NCBI RefSeq assembly: GCF_023074075.1 | Contig: NZ_JADPKT010000033.1 | Coordinates: 1-64,000, forward strand | Source: Bradyrhizobium sp. 138 | GTDB taxonomy: Bacteria; Pseudomonadota; Alphaproteobacteria; Rhizobiales; Xanthobacteraceae | Length of the DNA stretch: 64,000 nucleotides | Direction: 5' to 3' | Part shown: piece after piece, positions 1-8,325 of the stretch | How the letters are laid out: every line of letters starts with the position of its first letter | How positions within the stretch are numbered: position 1 is the first letter of the stretch | The notes under the pieces: generated by a model | The model's input: only the letters and a program-made list of their open reading frames with translations | Databases searched by the model: none | Told to the model about the DNA's origin: nothing | Made by a program: the position numbers and the translations under genes

Positions 1-104
1 CGTGCTCTCGGTCGATGCTTGCATCAGACTCTCCGATGGTTCGAGTGTGGAAACCCAAACCTATCGGAAAGAGCCCGCTCACCGCCCCATGGAATCTACA
101 AGAG

Positions 105-1403
105 CTACGCCTTCTTCAACACCGAGACGAAAAACCCGTCGGTTCCCGTGCGGCGCGGCGTCAACAGCCAGCCCTCGTCCGACCGCAGCGCGGCCTCGCC
201 AAAAGCCTCCGCCTTGTCCCACAGCACAGTCGCGGTCTGCTCGGGCGGCACCACCGAAAACTCGGGGTGGCGCGCGACGAATGCCCTCACCTGCTCGCCG
301 TTCTCTTCCGCCAGCACCGAGCAGGTGATGTAGGCGATGCGGCCGCCCGGCTTCACCAGCGGCACCGCGCGCTCCAGCACCTCGGCCTGGTCGCGCAGGC
401 GGATCTCCAGCGCGCCGGGGCGCATGCGCCATTTGGCATCGGGGTTGCGGCGCCAGGTTCCGGTTCCCGTGCAGGGCGCATCGATCGCCACGAGGTCGGC
501 CGAGCTGCTTATGTCCGCCAGGGAATCGGCCTCGCCCTTGGGCGTGCGGACATCGGCATTGTGGACGCCGGCGCGCGACAGGCGTTCGTGGATCGGTGCA
601 AGCTGGCGCTTGTCGCGGTCGGTCGCGATCAGCCGGCCCTTGCCCTGCATCAGAGCGGCGAGCGCCAGCGTCTTGCCGCCCGCGCCCGCGCAGAGGTCGA
701 TCACCTGCTCGCCCGGTTTTGCCGCGGTGAACTGGGCTGCAAGCTGCGAGCCCTCATCCTGCACTTCAATTCCGCCCTTGATGAAAGCCTCCTCGGCCTG
801 GATCCCGGGGTTGCGCGCATCGGCTGAAAGCTCGATGCGCAGGCCCGTTGCCGACCAAGGCGTCGGTTTCGCATGAAGATGAGCAAGTGACTGCAGCGCC
901 TTGTCGCGATTGGATTTTAGCGTGTTGACGCGCAGGTCGAGCGGCGCCCGGCTCGCCATCGCGGCCGCTTCCGCCGCGCGGGTATCGCCGAACACTTTCG
1001 CAAGGTGCGGATCCAGCCATTCGGGATAGTCGCCGGCGATCGCGGCCGGCGCATCCTTCAGGGAGCGATGGCTGAGCGCCGCCTGCTCGGCCTCGCTCAG
1101 CGGCGCCGGCGCAAACCGGCTGCCGTCGAACAACGCGCCCATCGTCGCCGTGTCCATGTTGCGCTCGAGCCGGAGCATGCCGATCAGCCTGGCACGCGCG
1201 GTGTCGGAATCCATCAGGAACGCGCTCGAGGCATAGCGGCGCAGCACATCCCAGACGAGGCCGGCGATGGCGGCGCGGTCACCGGAACCGGCGAAGCGGT
1301 GCGCGGTGCCCCACTCCTTCAGCGCCTTGGCCGCGGGCACGCGGTCCCTCTCGATGGTGTCGATCAGTTCGATGGCTGCGGACAGCCGGGCACTGGGGGT
1401 CAT
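105..1403 (-). CDS. RsmB/NOP-family RNA m5C methyltransferase
   Basis: Predicted 432-aa SAM-dependent cytosine-5 RNA methyltransferase, most likely acting on 16S rRNA in the cytoplasm. The C-terminal half holds the Rossmann core: motif I DLCAGAGGKT, motif IV IDAPCTGTGTW with the conserved Pro-Cys, and motif VI YITCSVL with the second, catalytic cysteine. The N-terminal third is a NusB-like helical region as in RsmB relatives. I chose the ATG at 1403; a TTG two codons upstream is also open. No clear operon partner. Family is certain; the exact target base is inferred. Confidence 0.9.
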   Translation of the reverse strand: MTPSARLSAAIELIDTIERDRVPAAKALKEWGTAHRFAGSGDRAAIAGLVWDVLRRYASSAFLMDSDTARARLIGMLRLERNMDTATMGALFDGSRFAPAPLSEAEQAALSHRSLKDAPAAIAGDYPEWLDPHLAKVFGDTRAAEAAAMASRAPLDLRVNTLKSNRDKALQSLAHLHAKPTPWSATGLRIELSADARNPGIQAEEAFIKGGIEVQDEGSQLAAQFTAAKPGEQVIDLCAGAGGKTLALAALMQGKGRLIATDRDKRQLAPIHERLSRAGVHNADVRTPKGEADSLADISSSADLVAIDAPCTGTGTWRRNPDAKWRMRPGALEIRLRDQAEVLERAVPLVKPGGRIAYITCSVLAEENGEQVRAFVARHPEFSVVPPEQTATVLWDKAEAFGEAALRSDEGWLLTPRRTGTDGFFVSVLKKA

Positions 1404-1439
1404 TCTCAATCTTTCAGATCAGCATTGGCGGGCAAGCGC

Positions 1440-1862
1440 CTAGATCAGCAACAAGAGCTTCAGGGCGAAGTAGATCCACATCGCCAGCAGCACGAGCACG
1501 CCGGCGAGCCAGACCGTGGAGCGCCGGCCAAGATCGTTCGAGGTGACGAAGACGCCGGCATGGGCAAAGCGCGTCACCACGAACACCCAGGACATCAGCA
1601 CAATGAAGAGATCGGCGCGGCGCAAGGGCAAGGCCAGCGCGATCAGGACGTAGAACAGCACCGGCAGCTCGAACTGGTTGCGGTAGCAATTGGCGATTTG
1701 GGTGGCGCCCTTGGGCCAGTTCGGTTCGCCGAGCGCAATGTCGCGGATCTTGGTCTCGCCGGAGACCAGCGTCTGGCGGCGCGCGACAACCATGCCGATC
1801 AAAAGTGCGAAGGTGAGGCCGATCTGCACGAAGACCGGCAGCAGGACCATTTGAACGGACAT
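1440..1862 (-). CDS. MAPEG family membrane protein
   Basis: 140-aa protein with about four hydrophobic helices, of the MAPEG family (membrane-associated proteins in eicosanoid and glutathione metabolism). The family signature is visible as NQFELPVLFY around residues 62-71. Bacterial members are mostly uncharacterised inner-membrane proteins, and a glutathione-related role is only suggested by the family. The reading frame extends upstream to 1925, but that leader is hydrophilic and not MAPEG-like, so I chose the ATG at 1862. It is separated by 36 bp from the methyltransferase gene, so co-transcription is possible. Confidence 0.85.
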   Translation of the reverse strand: MSVQMVLLPVFVQIGLTFALLIGMVVARRQTLVSGETKIRDIALGEPNWPKGATQIANCYRNQFELPVLFYVLIALALPLRRADLFIVLMSWVFVVTRFAHAGVFVTSNDLGRRSTVWLAGVLVLLAMWIYFALKLLLLI

Positions 1863-2017
1863 CGGAACTTTCCCGTGAGCGGAAGACCGCAGACCGTCAT
1901 TAGCCGCGACTTCCGACGCTGACAATCAACGAATTGAACCGGCGTTCCCGATCTTGCGACCAACCACCGAGAGTTAAAGCGATTTCGGCCCTTTGGGGCC
2001 CAAGGCGAGATGGCGCC

Positions 2018-2632
2018 ATGACCACCCTGTCCAGCCTTTGGACCGAATCTGCCGATGGCCGGCTCGGTATCCTGATGTCGGCACTGTCAGGTATCGCGAT
2101 GGCGCTCGCGGTCGCGCTGGCGATGACGGTGTATTTCCGCCTGAGCTACCGGACCTGGCGGGACGTTGCCAGGCATGGCCTTGCGACGCTCGCGGCGGTC
2201 GCCCTGTTCGCCTTCGCCGCCTACGACATGCGCCATGCTGCGCTGGCCTATCTCGGCCTCAACCCGTCCAAGCCCGCCGTCGAGTTCGAGATCCGCATGC
2301 CCCGGGAGATGCTGACGGCGGCGACCGATAGCCAGATCGAGCTGCACACCGACCGCAACCAGACGCTGGCGCTGGTTGACGGCATGCGCGACCTCGCAGA
2401 CGGGCGGGCGATGCTGCGCGGCGCGGTGGCGCTCAACCACCGCACCGCGGACCGCGTTCTGGTCGTGAACCTGCCGGGCAAGGGCGTTTTCGAGTTCCGT
2501 CTTCGTCTGCCTGCCGAGCCGCATCGCTCCGCAGAGTTCGGTCCCTGGCACCTCGCCGACCGCATCGCCTCGCCGCTCGCCGGCCCCGTCGCTCCGCAGG
2601 ATGGCTACACGATCCGCTACCGCGTGCTTTAA
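2018..2632 (+). CDS. hypothetical membrane-anchored protein
   Basis: 204-aa protein I do not recognise. It has two N-terminal membrane helices (about residues 18-40 and 55-75), then a roughly 130-residue soluble domain rich in charged and beta-forming residues. It is probably anchored in the inner membrane with the C-terminal part in one compartment. The frame opens at 1934, but the ATG at 2018 starts just before the first helix. It lies 69 bp before the metallophosphoesterase on the same strand, so the two may be co-transcribed. No catalytic motif is visible. Confidence 0.7.
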   Translation: MTTLSSLWTESADGRLGILMSALSGIAMALAVALAMTVYFRLSYRTWRDVARHGLATLAAVALFAFAAYDMRHAALAYLGLNPSKPAVEFEIRMPREMLTAATDSQIELHTDRNQTLALVDGMRDLADGRAMLRGAVALNHRTADRVLVVNLPGKGVFEFRLRLPAEPHRSAEFGPWHLADRIASPLAGPVAPQDGYTIRYRVL

Positions 2633-2701
2633 ACTTTGTTCGCTGCGATCCATGCCGGCGCCGTCATCGTTCCGACGCGCGACGCCGAGTAAGCTGATCG
2701 C

Positions 2702-3544
2702 ATGTCCGAATTTCGCCTGACGCAGATTTCCGACACCCATCTCGGCCGGCGCTTCCCCGGCCTCGTCGCCAATTTCCATCGCGTTTGCGAGCACATCCAC
2801 GCTGACAGGCCCGATCTCATCGTCAACAGCGGCGACGTCGCCTTTGACGGGCCGACCAGCCGCGACGATGTCGTCTTCGCAAAGAGTCTGCACGACGCTT
2901 TGCCGGTCGCGTGCCGCTACATCCCCGGCAATCACGACATCGGCGATAATCCGACCGCGATCGGGCCGGCGCCAAAGCCGCCGGTCAGCGAGGCGCACCG
3001 CCGGCAATTCTGCGACATCATCGGCGAAGATCATTGGGCGTTCGAGGCCGCAGGCTGGCGCTTCATCGGCCTCAATTCGCTGGTGATGAATTCAGGGCTC
3101 GCCTTCGAGGCCGAACAGTTCGACTGGCTGGCGTCGGAGATCGCGCAGACGAACGGCAGGCCGGCCGCGCTGTTCCTGCACAAGCCGCTCTTCCTCAACC
3201 TGCCCGACGATCCTGAAACGCCGGAGACCTCGATCCGCTACGTGCCGCAGCCGGCGCGGGCCCGGCTGATCGAGATGTTCGCGCATGTCGATCTGCGTCT
3301 CATTGCCAGCGGCCACGTGCACCAGCGGCGTGACTTCAGCTGGCGCCACACCCGCCATGTCTGGGCGCCATCGGCCGGCTTCGTCATCAACGATCAGCGC
3401 CAGGACCGGATCGCGATCAAGGAAGTCGGCCTGGTCGAGTATCGCTTCCGACCCGACAGCTTCGAGGTTCGCCACGTCAGGGCCGCGGGCCAGGTTGATG
3501 TCGACATCGAGGAGCTCCTCGCCCAGATGGGCGGCGAGCACTAG
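2702..3544 (+). CDS. metallophosphoesterase (calcineurin-like, CpdA type)
   Basis: 280-aa dimetal phosphoesterase. All five blocks of the fold are present: ISDTHLG near the N-terminus, NSGDVAFDG, PGNHDIG, a conserved histidine in LFLHKPL, and ASGHVHQ near the C-terminus. Size and motif spacing match class III cyclic-nucleotide phosphodiesterases (CpdA/Icc), so cAMP or another phosphodiester is a reasonable substrate, but related enzymes act on other phosphoesters. There is no signal peptide, so it is probably cytoplasmic. It is preceded on the same strand by an unknown membrane protein. Confidence 0.85.
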   Translation: MSEFRLTQISDTHLGRRFPGLVANFHRVCEHIHADRPDLIVNSGDVAFDGPTSRDDVVFAKSLHDALPVACRYIPGNHDIGDNPTAIGPAPKPPVSEAHRRQFCDIIGEDHWAFEAAGWRFIGLNSLVMNSGLAFEAEQFDWLASEIAQTNGRPAALFLHKPLFLNLPDDPETPETSIRYVPQPARARLIEMFAHVDLRLIASGHVHQRRDFSWRHTRHVWAPSAGFVINDQRQDRIAIKEVGLVEYRFRPDSFEVRHVRAAGQVDVDIEELLAQMGGEH

Positions 3545-3684
3545 CCTAGTTCGCAGGCACGAGTCCTTATCTAAATACCTCAATGCATCGGATTCAGCCA
3601 AAACCGGTCAGATTTCGGTGATGACAACGTTGTCATAAGGACATATCGTTCACTCCAGCGGTCGAGGGCCGCTGAGGAGCGACG
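3545..3684 (+). promoter_or_regulatory. promoter region of the D-amino-acid/ABC operon
   Basis: This 140-bp gap separates the metallophosphoesterase from the catabolic operon. It holds the LacI-type operator listed next and, just before the first gene, a GAGGAG ribosome binding site at about 3674. No good sigma70 -35/-10 pair stands out, so the exact promoter is not assigned. Confidence 0.45.
3621..3636. promoter_or_regulatory. predicted LacI-family operator
   Basis: A perfect 16-bp palindrome, ATGACAACGTTGTCAT, centred on CG. Even-length, CG-centred palindromes of this kind are the standard operator form for LacI/GalR regulators. It lies about 48 bp before the start of the operon that ends next to the LacI-type gene at 9396-10460, so that regulator is the likely partner. 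The link is inferred from form and position. Confidence 0.7.
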
Positions 3685-4980
3685 ATGCAGGTCTTGTCCC
3701 GGTGGGATAGCCAACGCCTTTCGACGACGACGCGGGGCATCCCCCTGGTCGACGGCGCAACCACTGAGGAGATCGGCCGCCAGCGCTGGTCGCCATCGCG
3801 CGGCGATCTGGCCCTGCCGGCCCTCACTCTGGATGAGGCTGCGTTCGCGGCCAACCGCGACCTCTTCCTGAAATGGTGCGCGAGCGCCGGCGTCAGCGTT
3901 GCCCCCCACGCCAAGACGCCGATGTCGCCGGAGCTCGCCAGCTCGCTGCGCGCAGCCGGCGCCTGGGGCACGACGGTCGCCAACATCCAGCAGGCAGCCG
4001 TGCTGCTCGCGAGCGGCGAGCGGCGCCTGCTGCTGGCCAACGAGATCGGCGGGCTCGCGGCCGGTCGACGGCTCGGTGCGCTGCTCGGTGCCTACCCCGA
4101 CGTCGAATTTCACGCCTTCGCAGATTCACCGGCCGCGGTCGCAGCGCTCGCTGAAGCCGCGCGGATCGCAGGCCGCAGCGAATTGTCGGTGCTGGTCGAG
4201 CTCGGTGCGGGCCGCGCCGGCGCGCGCGATCGCGCCGCAATCGAGGCGACGATCGCGGCCGTGCTCGCGGCCGATCGCCTCGTGCTCGGCGGCGTCGCGA
4301 CCTATGAGGGCGCAGCGGCAACGCCCGATACCGAGGCGACGATGCGCGCGATCGCGGCGCTGCTGGAGCGCACCATCGACGCCTTCGCGCTGGTGCGCAT
4401 CACTGCCCCGCAACGGCCGCTGATCATCAGCGCCGGCGGCTCAGCCTATTTCGATATCGTCGCGCGCCTCCTCGCGCCAGTGGCGCAGGCTGACGGCAAC
4501 GCGAGGTTGGTCCTGCGCTCGGGCGCGCTGTTCTTCGCCGATCACGGCATCTATGCGCGCGCCTTCGCGGAAATCGACCGGCGCGGCGGCCTCCTCGTCG
4601 ACAGCCAACACCTCTCCGCCGCTGAGAGCTTTCGTCCTGCGTTGACACTCTGGGCCGAGGTGCTGTCGCGTCCCGAAGACGGACTTGCGATCGCCGGCTT
4701 CGGCATGCGGGATGCCTCGTTCGACCAGGGACTACCCGTGCCCTTGCGCGTGTTCCGCGATGGCGTCGAGCTGCACGGCCTCGCCGCTGCGCTCGCCGTG
4801 TCCCGCCTCAACGACCAACATGCGTTCCTGTCGGTCGCACCCGAAGCCGGACTTGCGGTCGGCGACATCATTGCCTTGGGCATCTCGCATCCCTGCACCT
4901 GCCTCGACCGCTGGCGCGTCATCCTCGGCCTCGACGCCGACGGCGTCGTGACGCGCGTCCTTCCCACCCAGTTCGGCTGA
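3685..4980 (+). CDS. D-serine dehydratase-like / amino acid deaminase, PLP fold III
   Basis: 431-aa enzyme of the alanine-racemase-fold family that includes D-threonine aldolase and eukaryote-type D-serine dehydratase. The PLP lysine is seen in PHAKTPM (about residue 75). Near the C-terminus SHPCTC supplies the His-x-Cys pair that binds zinc in D-serine dehydratase. It should remove ammonia from, or cleave, a D-hydroxy amino acid, but the substrate is unknown. It is the first gene of an operon with an amino-acid ABC importer, RidA and a deacylase. RidA fits, since such lyases release reactive enamines or imines. GAGGAG precedes the ATG. Confidence 0.8.
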   Translation: MQVLSRWDSQRLSTTTRGIPLVDGATTEEIGRQRWSPSRGDLALPALTLDEAAFAANRDLFLKWCASAGVSVAPHAKTPMSPELASSLRAAGAWGTTVANIQQAAVLLASGERRLLLANEIGGLAAGRRLGALLGAYPDVEFHAFADSPAAVAALAEAARIAGRSELSVLVELGAGRAGARDRAAIEATIAAVLAADRLVLGGVATYEGAAATPDTEATMRAIAALLERTIDAFALVRITAPQRPLIISAGGSAYFDIVARLLAPVAQADGNARLVLRSGALFFADHGIYARAFAEIDRRGGLLVDSQHLSAAESFRPALTLWAEVLSRPEDGLAIAGFGMRDASFDQGLPVPLRVFRDGVELHGLAAALAVSRLNDQHAFLSVAPEAGLAVGDIIALGISHPCTCLDRWRVILGLDADGVVTRVLPTQFG

Positions 4981-4990
4981 GAGCGGCGCG

Positions 4991-5650
4991 ATGAACTTCC
5001 TGCCGCTGTGGCGCTATCAGAACCAGCTCATCGAGGGCGCCATCGTCACGCTGGAGCTGACGGTGATCTCGGCGCTGGCCGGCCTCGTGATCGGCATCGC
5101 CGGTGCAGTCGCGCTGAAGGGCCGCATCACGCCGCTGCGCTGGATGGTGCGCGGATACATCGAGCTGTTCCGCAACACGCCCTCGCTGATCCAGATCTTC
5201 ATCGTGTTCTTCGTGCTGCCGACCTTCGGGTTGAAGCTGCCGGCCTTCGAGGCCGCCGCCGTAGCGCTGTCGCTGTACTTCGGCGCCTATTCGGTCGAGA
5301 TCATCCGCGCCGGCCTCGATTCCATTCCGCGCAGCCAGGTCGAGGCTGGCCAGTGCCTCGGGCTATCGGGCTGGCAGGTGTTTCGCCACATCATCCTGCC
5401 GCCGGCACTGCGCAATGCCTATCCCGCCGTGACCAGCCAGTTCGTGCTGCTGCTGCTCGGCACCTCGCTGGCCTCGCAGGTCGCCGCCGACGAGCTGTTT
5501 CACGTCGCCGGCTTCATCGAGAGCCGCACCTATCGCAGCTTCGAGGTCTATGCGGTGATCTGCGCGGTCTATTTCGCAATAGCGATGTCGTTCAAGGCGC
5601 TGTTCGCCGTGATCGGCCTGGCCGCCTTCCGCTGGCCGCGGCGGCGCTGA
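4991..5650 (+). CDS. polar amino acid ABC transporter permease (HisM/GlnP type)
   Basis: 219-aa inner-membrane permease with the his/glu/gln/arg/opine three-gene-type TM domain. About five hydrophobic helices are visible. The EAA loop that contacts the ATPase is present as EAGQCLGLSGWQVFRHIILP at about residues 117-136. It starts 10 bp after the PLP enzyme and 10 bp before the second permease, so all are in one operon. It should form a heterodimer with the next gene product. Confidence 0.93.
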   Translation: MNFLPLWRYQNQLIEGAIVTLELTVISALAGLVIGIAGAVALKGRITPLRWMVRGYIELFRNTPSLIQIFIVFFVLPTFGLKLPAFEAAAVALSLYFGAYSVEIIRAGLDSIPRSQVEAGQCLGLSGWQVFRHIILPPALRNAYPAVTSQFVLLLLGTSLASQVAADELFHVAGFIESRTYRSFEVYAVICAVYFAIAMSFKALFAVIGLAAFRWPRRR

Positions 5651-5660
5651 GGGACAAGCG

Positions 5661-6311
5661 ATGCGATCCTTTTCCCTCATCGATTTCGTCTCGCTGTTCA
5701 CCGCGCTGCGCTGGACCGTTGCGCTGGTGGTGCTCGCGCTTCTCTTCGGTGCGCCGCTTGCGCTCGGGCTCGCGATGGGCCGCATCAGCCGCTTTGCCGG
5801 TCTGCGCTGGACGATGGCCGCACTCATCCAGGTGATCCAGAGCGTGCCGCTGCTCGGCCTCTTGTTCTTCTTCTATTTCGGCATGCCGGTTTTCCTCGGC
5901 ATCCAGGTGCCGGCGCTCCTCGCCGTGACCGTCGCCTACACGCTCTACACCGCCGCCTTCCTCGGCGAGATCTGGCGCGGCGGGCTGGAGGCCGTAAAAC
6001 AGGCGCAATGGGAAGCCGGTGCCTGCCTCGGCCTCTCCGCCTGGCAGCAATTCCGCCACATCATCGCGCCGCAGGCGCTGCGGCTTTCGCTGCCGCCGAC
6101 CGTGGGCTTCCTGGTGCAGCTGATCAAGGGGACCTCGCTCGCCTCGATCCTCGGCTTCGTCGAACTCGCACGCGCCGGACAAGTGGTGAGCGCGGCGACG
6201 TTCCAGCCACTGCTCCCCTACGCGCTGGTCGCTGCGATCTATTTCGCGCTGTGCCTGCCGCTCACGCTCTGGTCCCGCTCCTTGGAGGCCCGCCTCGATG
6301 GCTCTCGTTGA
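5661..6311 (+). CDS. polar amino acid ABC transporter permease (HisQ/GlnP type)
   Basis: 216-aa partner permease. It has the same layout as the preceding gene product, with an EAA loop EAGACLGLSAWQQFRHIIAP at about residues 116-135. Its last 14 bp overlap the ATPase gene, which points to translational coupling. Together with the preceding permease it should form the membrane channel of an uptake system for a polar amino acid or a close derivative. Confidence 0.93.
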   Translation: MRSFSLIDFVSLFTALRWTVALVVLALLFGAPLALGLAMGRISRFAGLRWTMAALIQVIQSVPLLGLLFFFYFGMPVFLGIQVPALLAVTVAYTLYTAAFLGEIWRGGLEAVKQAQWEAGACLGLSAWQQFRHIIAPQALRLSLPPTVGFLVQLIKGTSLASILGFVELARAGQVVSAATFQPLLPYALVAAIYFALCLPLTLWSRSLEARLDGSR

Positions 6312-7026
6312 AATCCGCGACGTGCACAAGACATTCGGCAAGGTCGAGGTGCTCAAGGGCGTCTCGCTCGATGTCGAGGAAGGCGAGATCGTCACGATCA
6401 TCGGCCGCTCCGGTTCGGGCAAATCGACGTTGCTCCGCTGCATCAATGCGCTCGAAAGCGTCGATTCCGGCGAGATCCGGGTGGAGGGCCAGAAGGTCCA
6501 CGCCAAAATGCCGGACCTGAAGAAATTCCGTCAGCGCGTCGGCATCGTGTTCCAGGCCTTCAACCTGTTTCCGCATCTGAAGGTCGAGCGCAATATCACG
6601 CTGGCTCCGCTGCTCACCGGCCGCATCGAGAAGGCGAAAGCACGTGCGCTGGCCGAGGATGTGCTCACCCGCGTCGGCCTTGCCGACAAGATCGACGCCT
6701 GGCCGGAGCAGCTCTCCGGCGGCCAGCAGCAGCGCGTCGCCATCGCCCGGTGCCTGGCCATGGCGCCTCACCTCATGCTGTTCGACGAGGTGACCTCGGC
6801 GCTCGATCCCGAGCTCGTCGGCGAAGTCCTGAAGGTGATGGAGGCAATGGCGAAGCAAGGCATGACCATGATCCTGGTCACGCACGAGATGGGCTTTGCC
6901 CGCAACGTCGCCAACCGCATCGTCTTCATGCACCAGGGCCGCGTCTGGGAACAGGGACCGCCGGCAAAACTGTTCGCCAATCCTGAGACCCCCGAGCTCG
7001 CAAGCTTCATCGCATCCGCCAAGTGA
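6298..7026 (+). CDS. amino acid ABC transporter ATP-binding protein
   Basis: 242-aa ATPase of the polar amino acid uptake class (GlnQ/HisP-like). Walker A is GRSGSGKST at about residues 37-45, the signature [10 protein letters not shown], Walker [13 protein letters not shown], and the H-loop LVTHEM. The start lies inside the 3' end of the permease gene (14-bp overlap). Length is normal for the family. It energises the importer made by the two upstream permeases. Confidence 0.95.
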   Translation: MALVEIRDVHKTFGKVEVLKGVSLDVEEGEIVTIIGRSGSGKSTLLRCINALESVDSGEIRVEGQKVHAKMPDLKKFRQRVGIVFQAFNLFPHLKVERNITLAPLLTGRIEKAKARALAEDVLTRVGLADKIDAWPEQLSGGQQQRVAIARCLAMAPHLMLFDEVTSALDPELVGEVLKVMEAMAKQGMTMILVTHEMGFARNVANRIVFMHQGRVWEQGPPAKLFANPETPELASFIASAK

Positions 7027-7064
7027 AAAACGAAGTGAGAACCTTCCCCCTCAAGGAGAGAGCC

Positions 7065-7862
7065 ATGAGACAATTGAAGTCCCTCTTCACGATTGCGGCG
7101 ACCGCCCTCGCCGTTCTCGCCACGCCTGATATCGCCAACGCCGACAAGCTCCAGGACGTGCTCGGCGCCGGCAAGATTCGGGTCGGCATCCTGACCGACG
7201 CCGCGCCGTGGGGATTCAAGGACGACAAGGGCGAGATCGCAGGCCTCGACGCCGATCTCGCCAAGCTGATCGCTGCCGACATGGGCGTGAAGCTCGAGCT
7301 AGTGCCGGTGACGGGCGCAGCGCGTATCCCGAACCTGCTCTCCGACAAGATCGACATGCTGATCGCCGGCCTCGGCGCGACGCCGGAGCGCGCTCAGCAG
7401 GTGATGTTCTCGCAGCCCTATGCGGTGGTCAATCTCGGCGTGTACGGCGCCAAGTCGATTGCCCCCGCGACCGGCAAAAAGCCCGACAATCTCGACGGCC
7501 GCAGCGTGGCGGTGGCCAAGGGCTCGACGCTCGACGTCTGGCTCACCGACAACGCACCGAAGGTGAAGCTGGTGCGCTTCGAGGACACCCCGGCGGCGAT
7601 CGCGGCCTATCTCGCCGGTCAGGCCGACACGTTTGCCGAGAACAGCGCCATTGCACTGAAGGTGCAGGACCAGAACCCGACCAAGGAGGTCGAGCTGAAA
7701 TTCCTGATCCGCCAGTCGCCGGCTCATGTCGGCGTGCGCCAGGGCGAGCAGAACCTGCTCAACTGGATCAACACCGACATCTTCTTCAACAAGCTCAACG
7801 GCAAGCTCGGCGCGCTTCAGCTCAGATGGTTCAAGGAAGAGCAGACCCTGCCGACGCTGTGA
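7065..7862 (+). CDS. amino acid ABC transporter periplasmic substrate-binding protein
   Basis: 265-aa family 3 solute-binding protein. A signal peptide covers about residues 1-26, with an Ala-Asn-Ala type cleavage region before DKLQDVL. The body has the usual hallmarks: KIRVGILTDAAPWGFKD near the N-terminus and GLDADLAKLIAADMG. The ORF opens at 7023, but AAGGAGAG sits just before the ATG at 7065 and the signal peptide begins there. The ligand cannot be read from the sequence. The rest of the operon suggests a D-amino acid or an N-acylated or cyclic amino acid. Confidence 0.9.
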   Translation: MRQLKSLFTIAATALAVLATPDIANADKLQDVLGAGKIRVGILTDAAPWGFKDDKGEIAGLDADLAKLIAADMGVKLELVPVTGAARIPNLLSDKIDMLIAGLGATPERAQQVMFSQPYAVVNLGVYGAKSIAPATGKKPDNLDGRSVAVAKGSTLDVWLTDNAPKVKLVRFEDTPAAIAAYLAGQADTFAENSAIALKVQDQNPTKEVELKFLIRQSPAHVGVRQGEQNLLNWINTDIFFNKLNGKLGALQLRWFKEEQTLPTL

Positions 7863-7871
7863 TTTCGGACC

Positions 7872-7894
7872 GGCTCTCGCATCATGCGAGAGCC
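7872..7894 (+). repeat. stem-loop between binding protein and ridA
   Basis: A perfect 11-bp inverted repeat (GGCTCTCGCAT / ATGCGAGAGCC) around a single base, 10 bp after the binding-protein stop. There is no T-tract, so a full terminator is unlikely. Such hairpins after a binding-protein gene often protect the upstream mRNA so that this subunit is made in excess. That role is inferred. Confidence 0.75.
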
Positions 7895-7918
7895 ACCCCT
7901 CACGAGGAGTATTTTCAG

Positions 7919-8263
7919 ATGATCAAACGTTACGTCGTGGGATCGCGCATGAGCCAGGCCGTCGCCGCCGGCGGCATGGTGCACATCGCAGGCCAGGTCG
8001 CCGATGACCGCAAGGCTGGCATCGTGTCGCAGACGCAGCAGGTGCTCGCCAAGATCGACGCGCTGCTCAAGGAAGCAGGCTCCGACCGCTCCAAGCTGAT
8101 CGCGGTCAACGTCTTCCTGCCGCACATCACCGATTTCGACACCATGAACTCGGTCTACGATGCCTGGATCGATCCGGCCAATCCGCCAGCGCGCGCCTGC
8201 GTCGAAGCCCGCCTCGCCGATCCCGACCTGCGCGTCGAGATGACCGCGGTCGCCTTGCTCTAA
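7919..8263 (+). CDS. RidA family enamine/imine deaminase
   Basis: 114-aa RidA/YjgF/YER057c/UK114 protein. Family features include HIAGQVADD, TQQVLAKIDALLKEAGSD and the C-terminal arginine segment PPARACVEARL, where the Arg that binds the carboxylate of the intermediate sits. It should hydrolyse reactive enamines or imines released by PLP lyases. Here the partner is probably the D-serine-dehydratase-like enzyme at the head of the operon. CGAGGAG lies 9 bp before the ATG. Confidence 0.88.
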   Translation: MIKRYVVGSRMSQAVAAGGMVHIAGQVADDRKAGIVSQTQQVLAKIDALLKEAGSDRSKLIAVNVFLPHITDFDTMNSVYDAWIDPANPPARACVEARLADPDLRVEMTAVALL

Positions 8264-8325
8264 GGCACGACCCTTTTCTTCAACCTGCGGCCGGCGCCGG
8301 CGACGGCGCGGCCTCGAGGCAAGCC

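Noticed and set aside
1..104. Possible gene at the left edge
   Set aside because: The open frames run antisense into the methyltransferase gene and have no family look; nothing supportable before 105.
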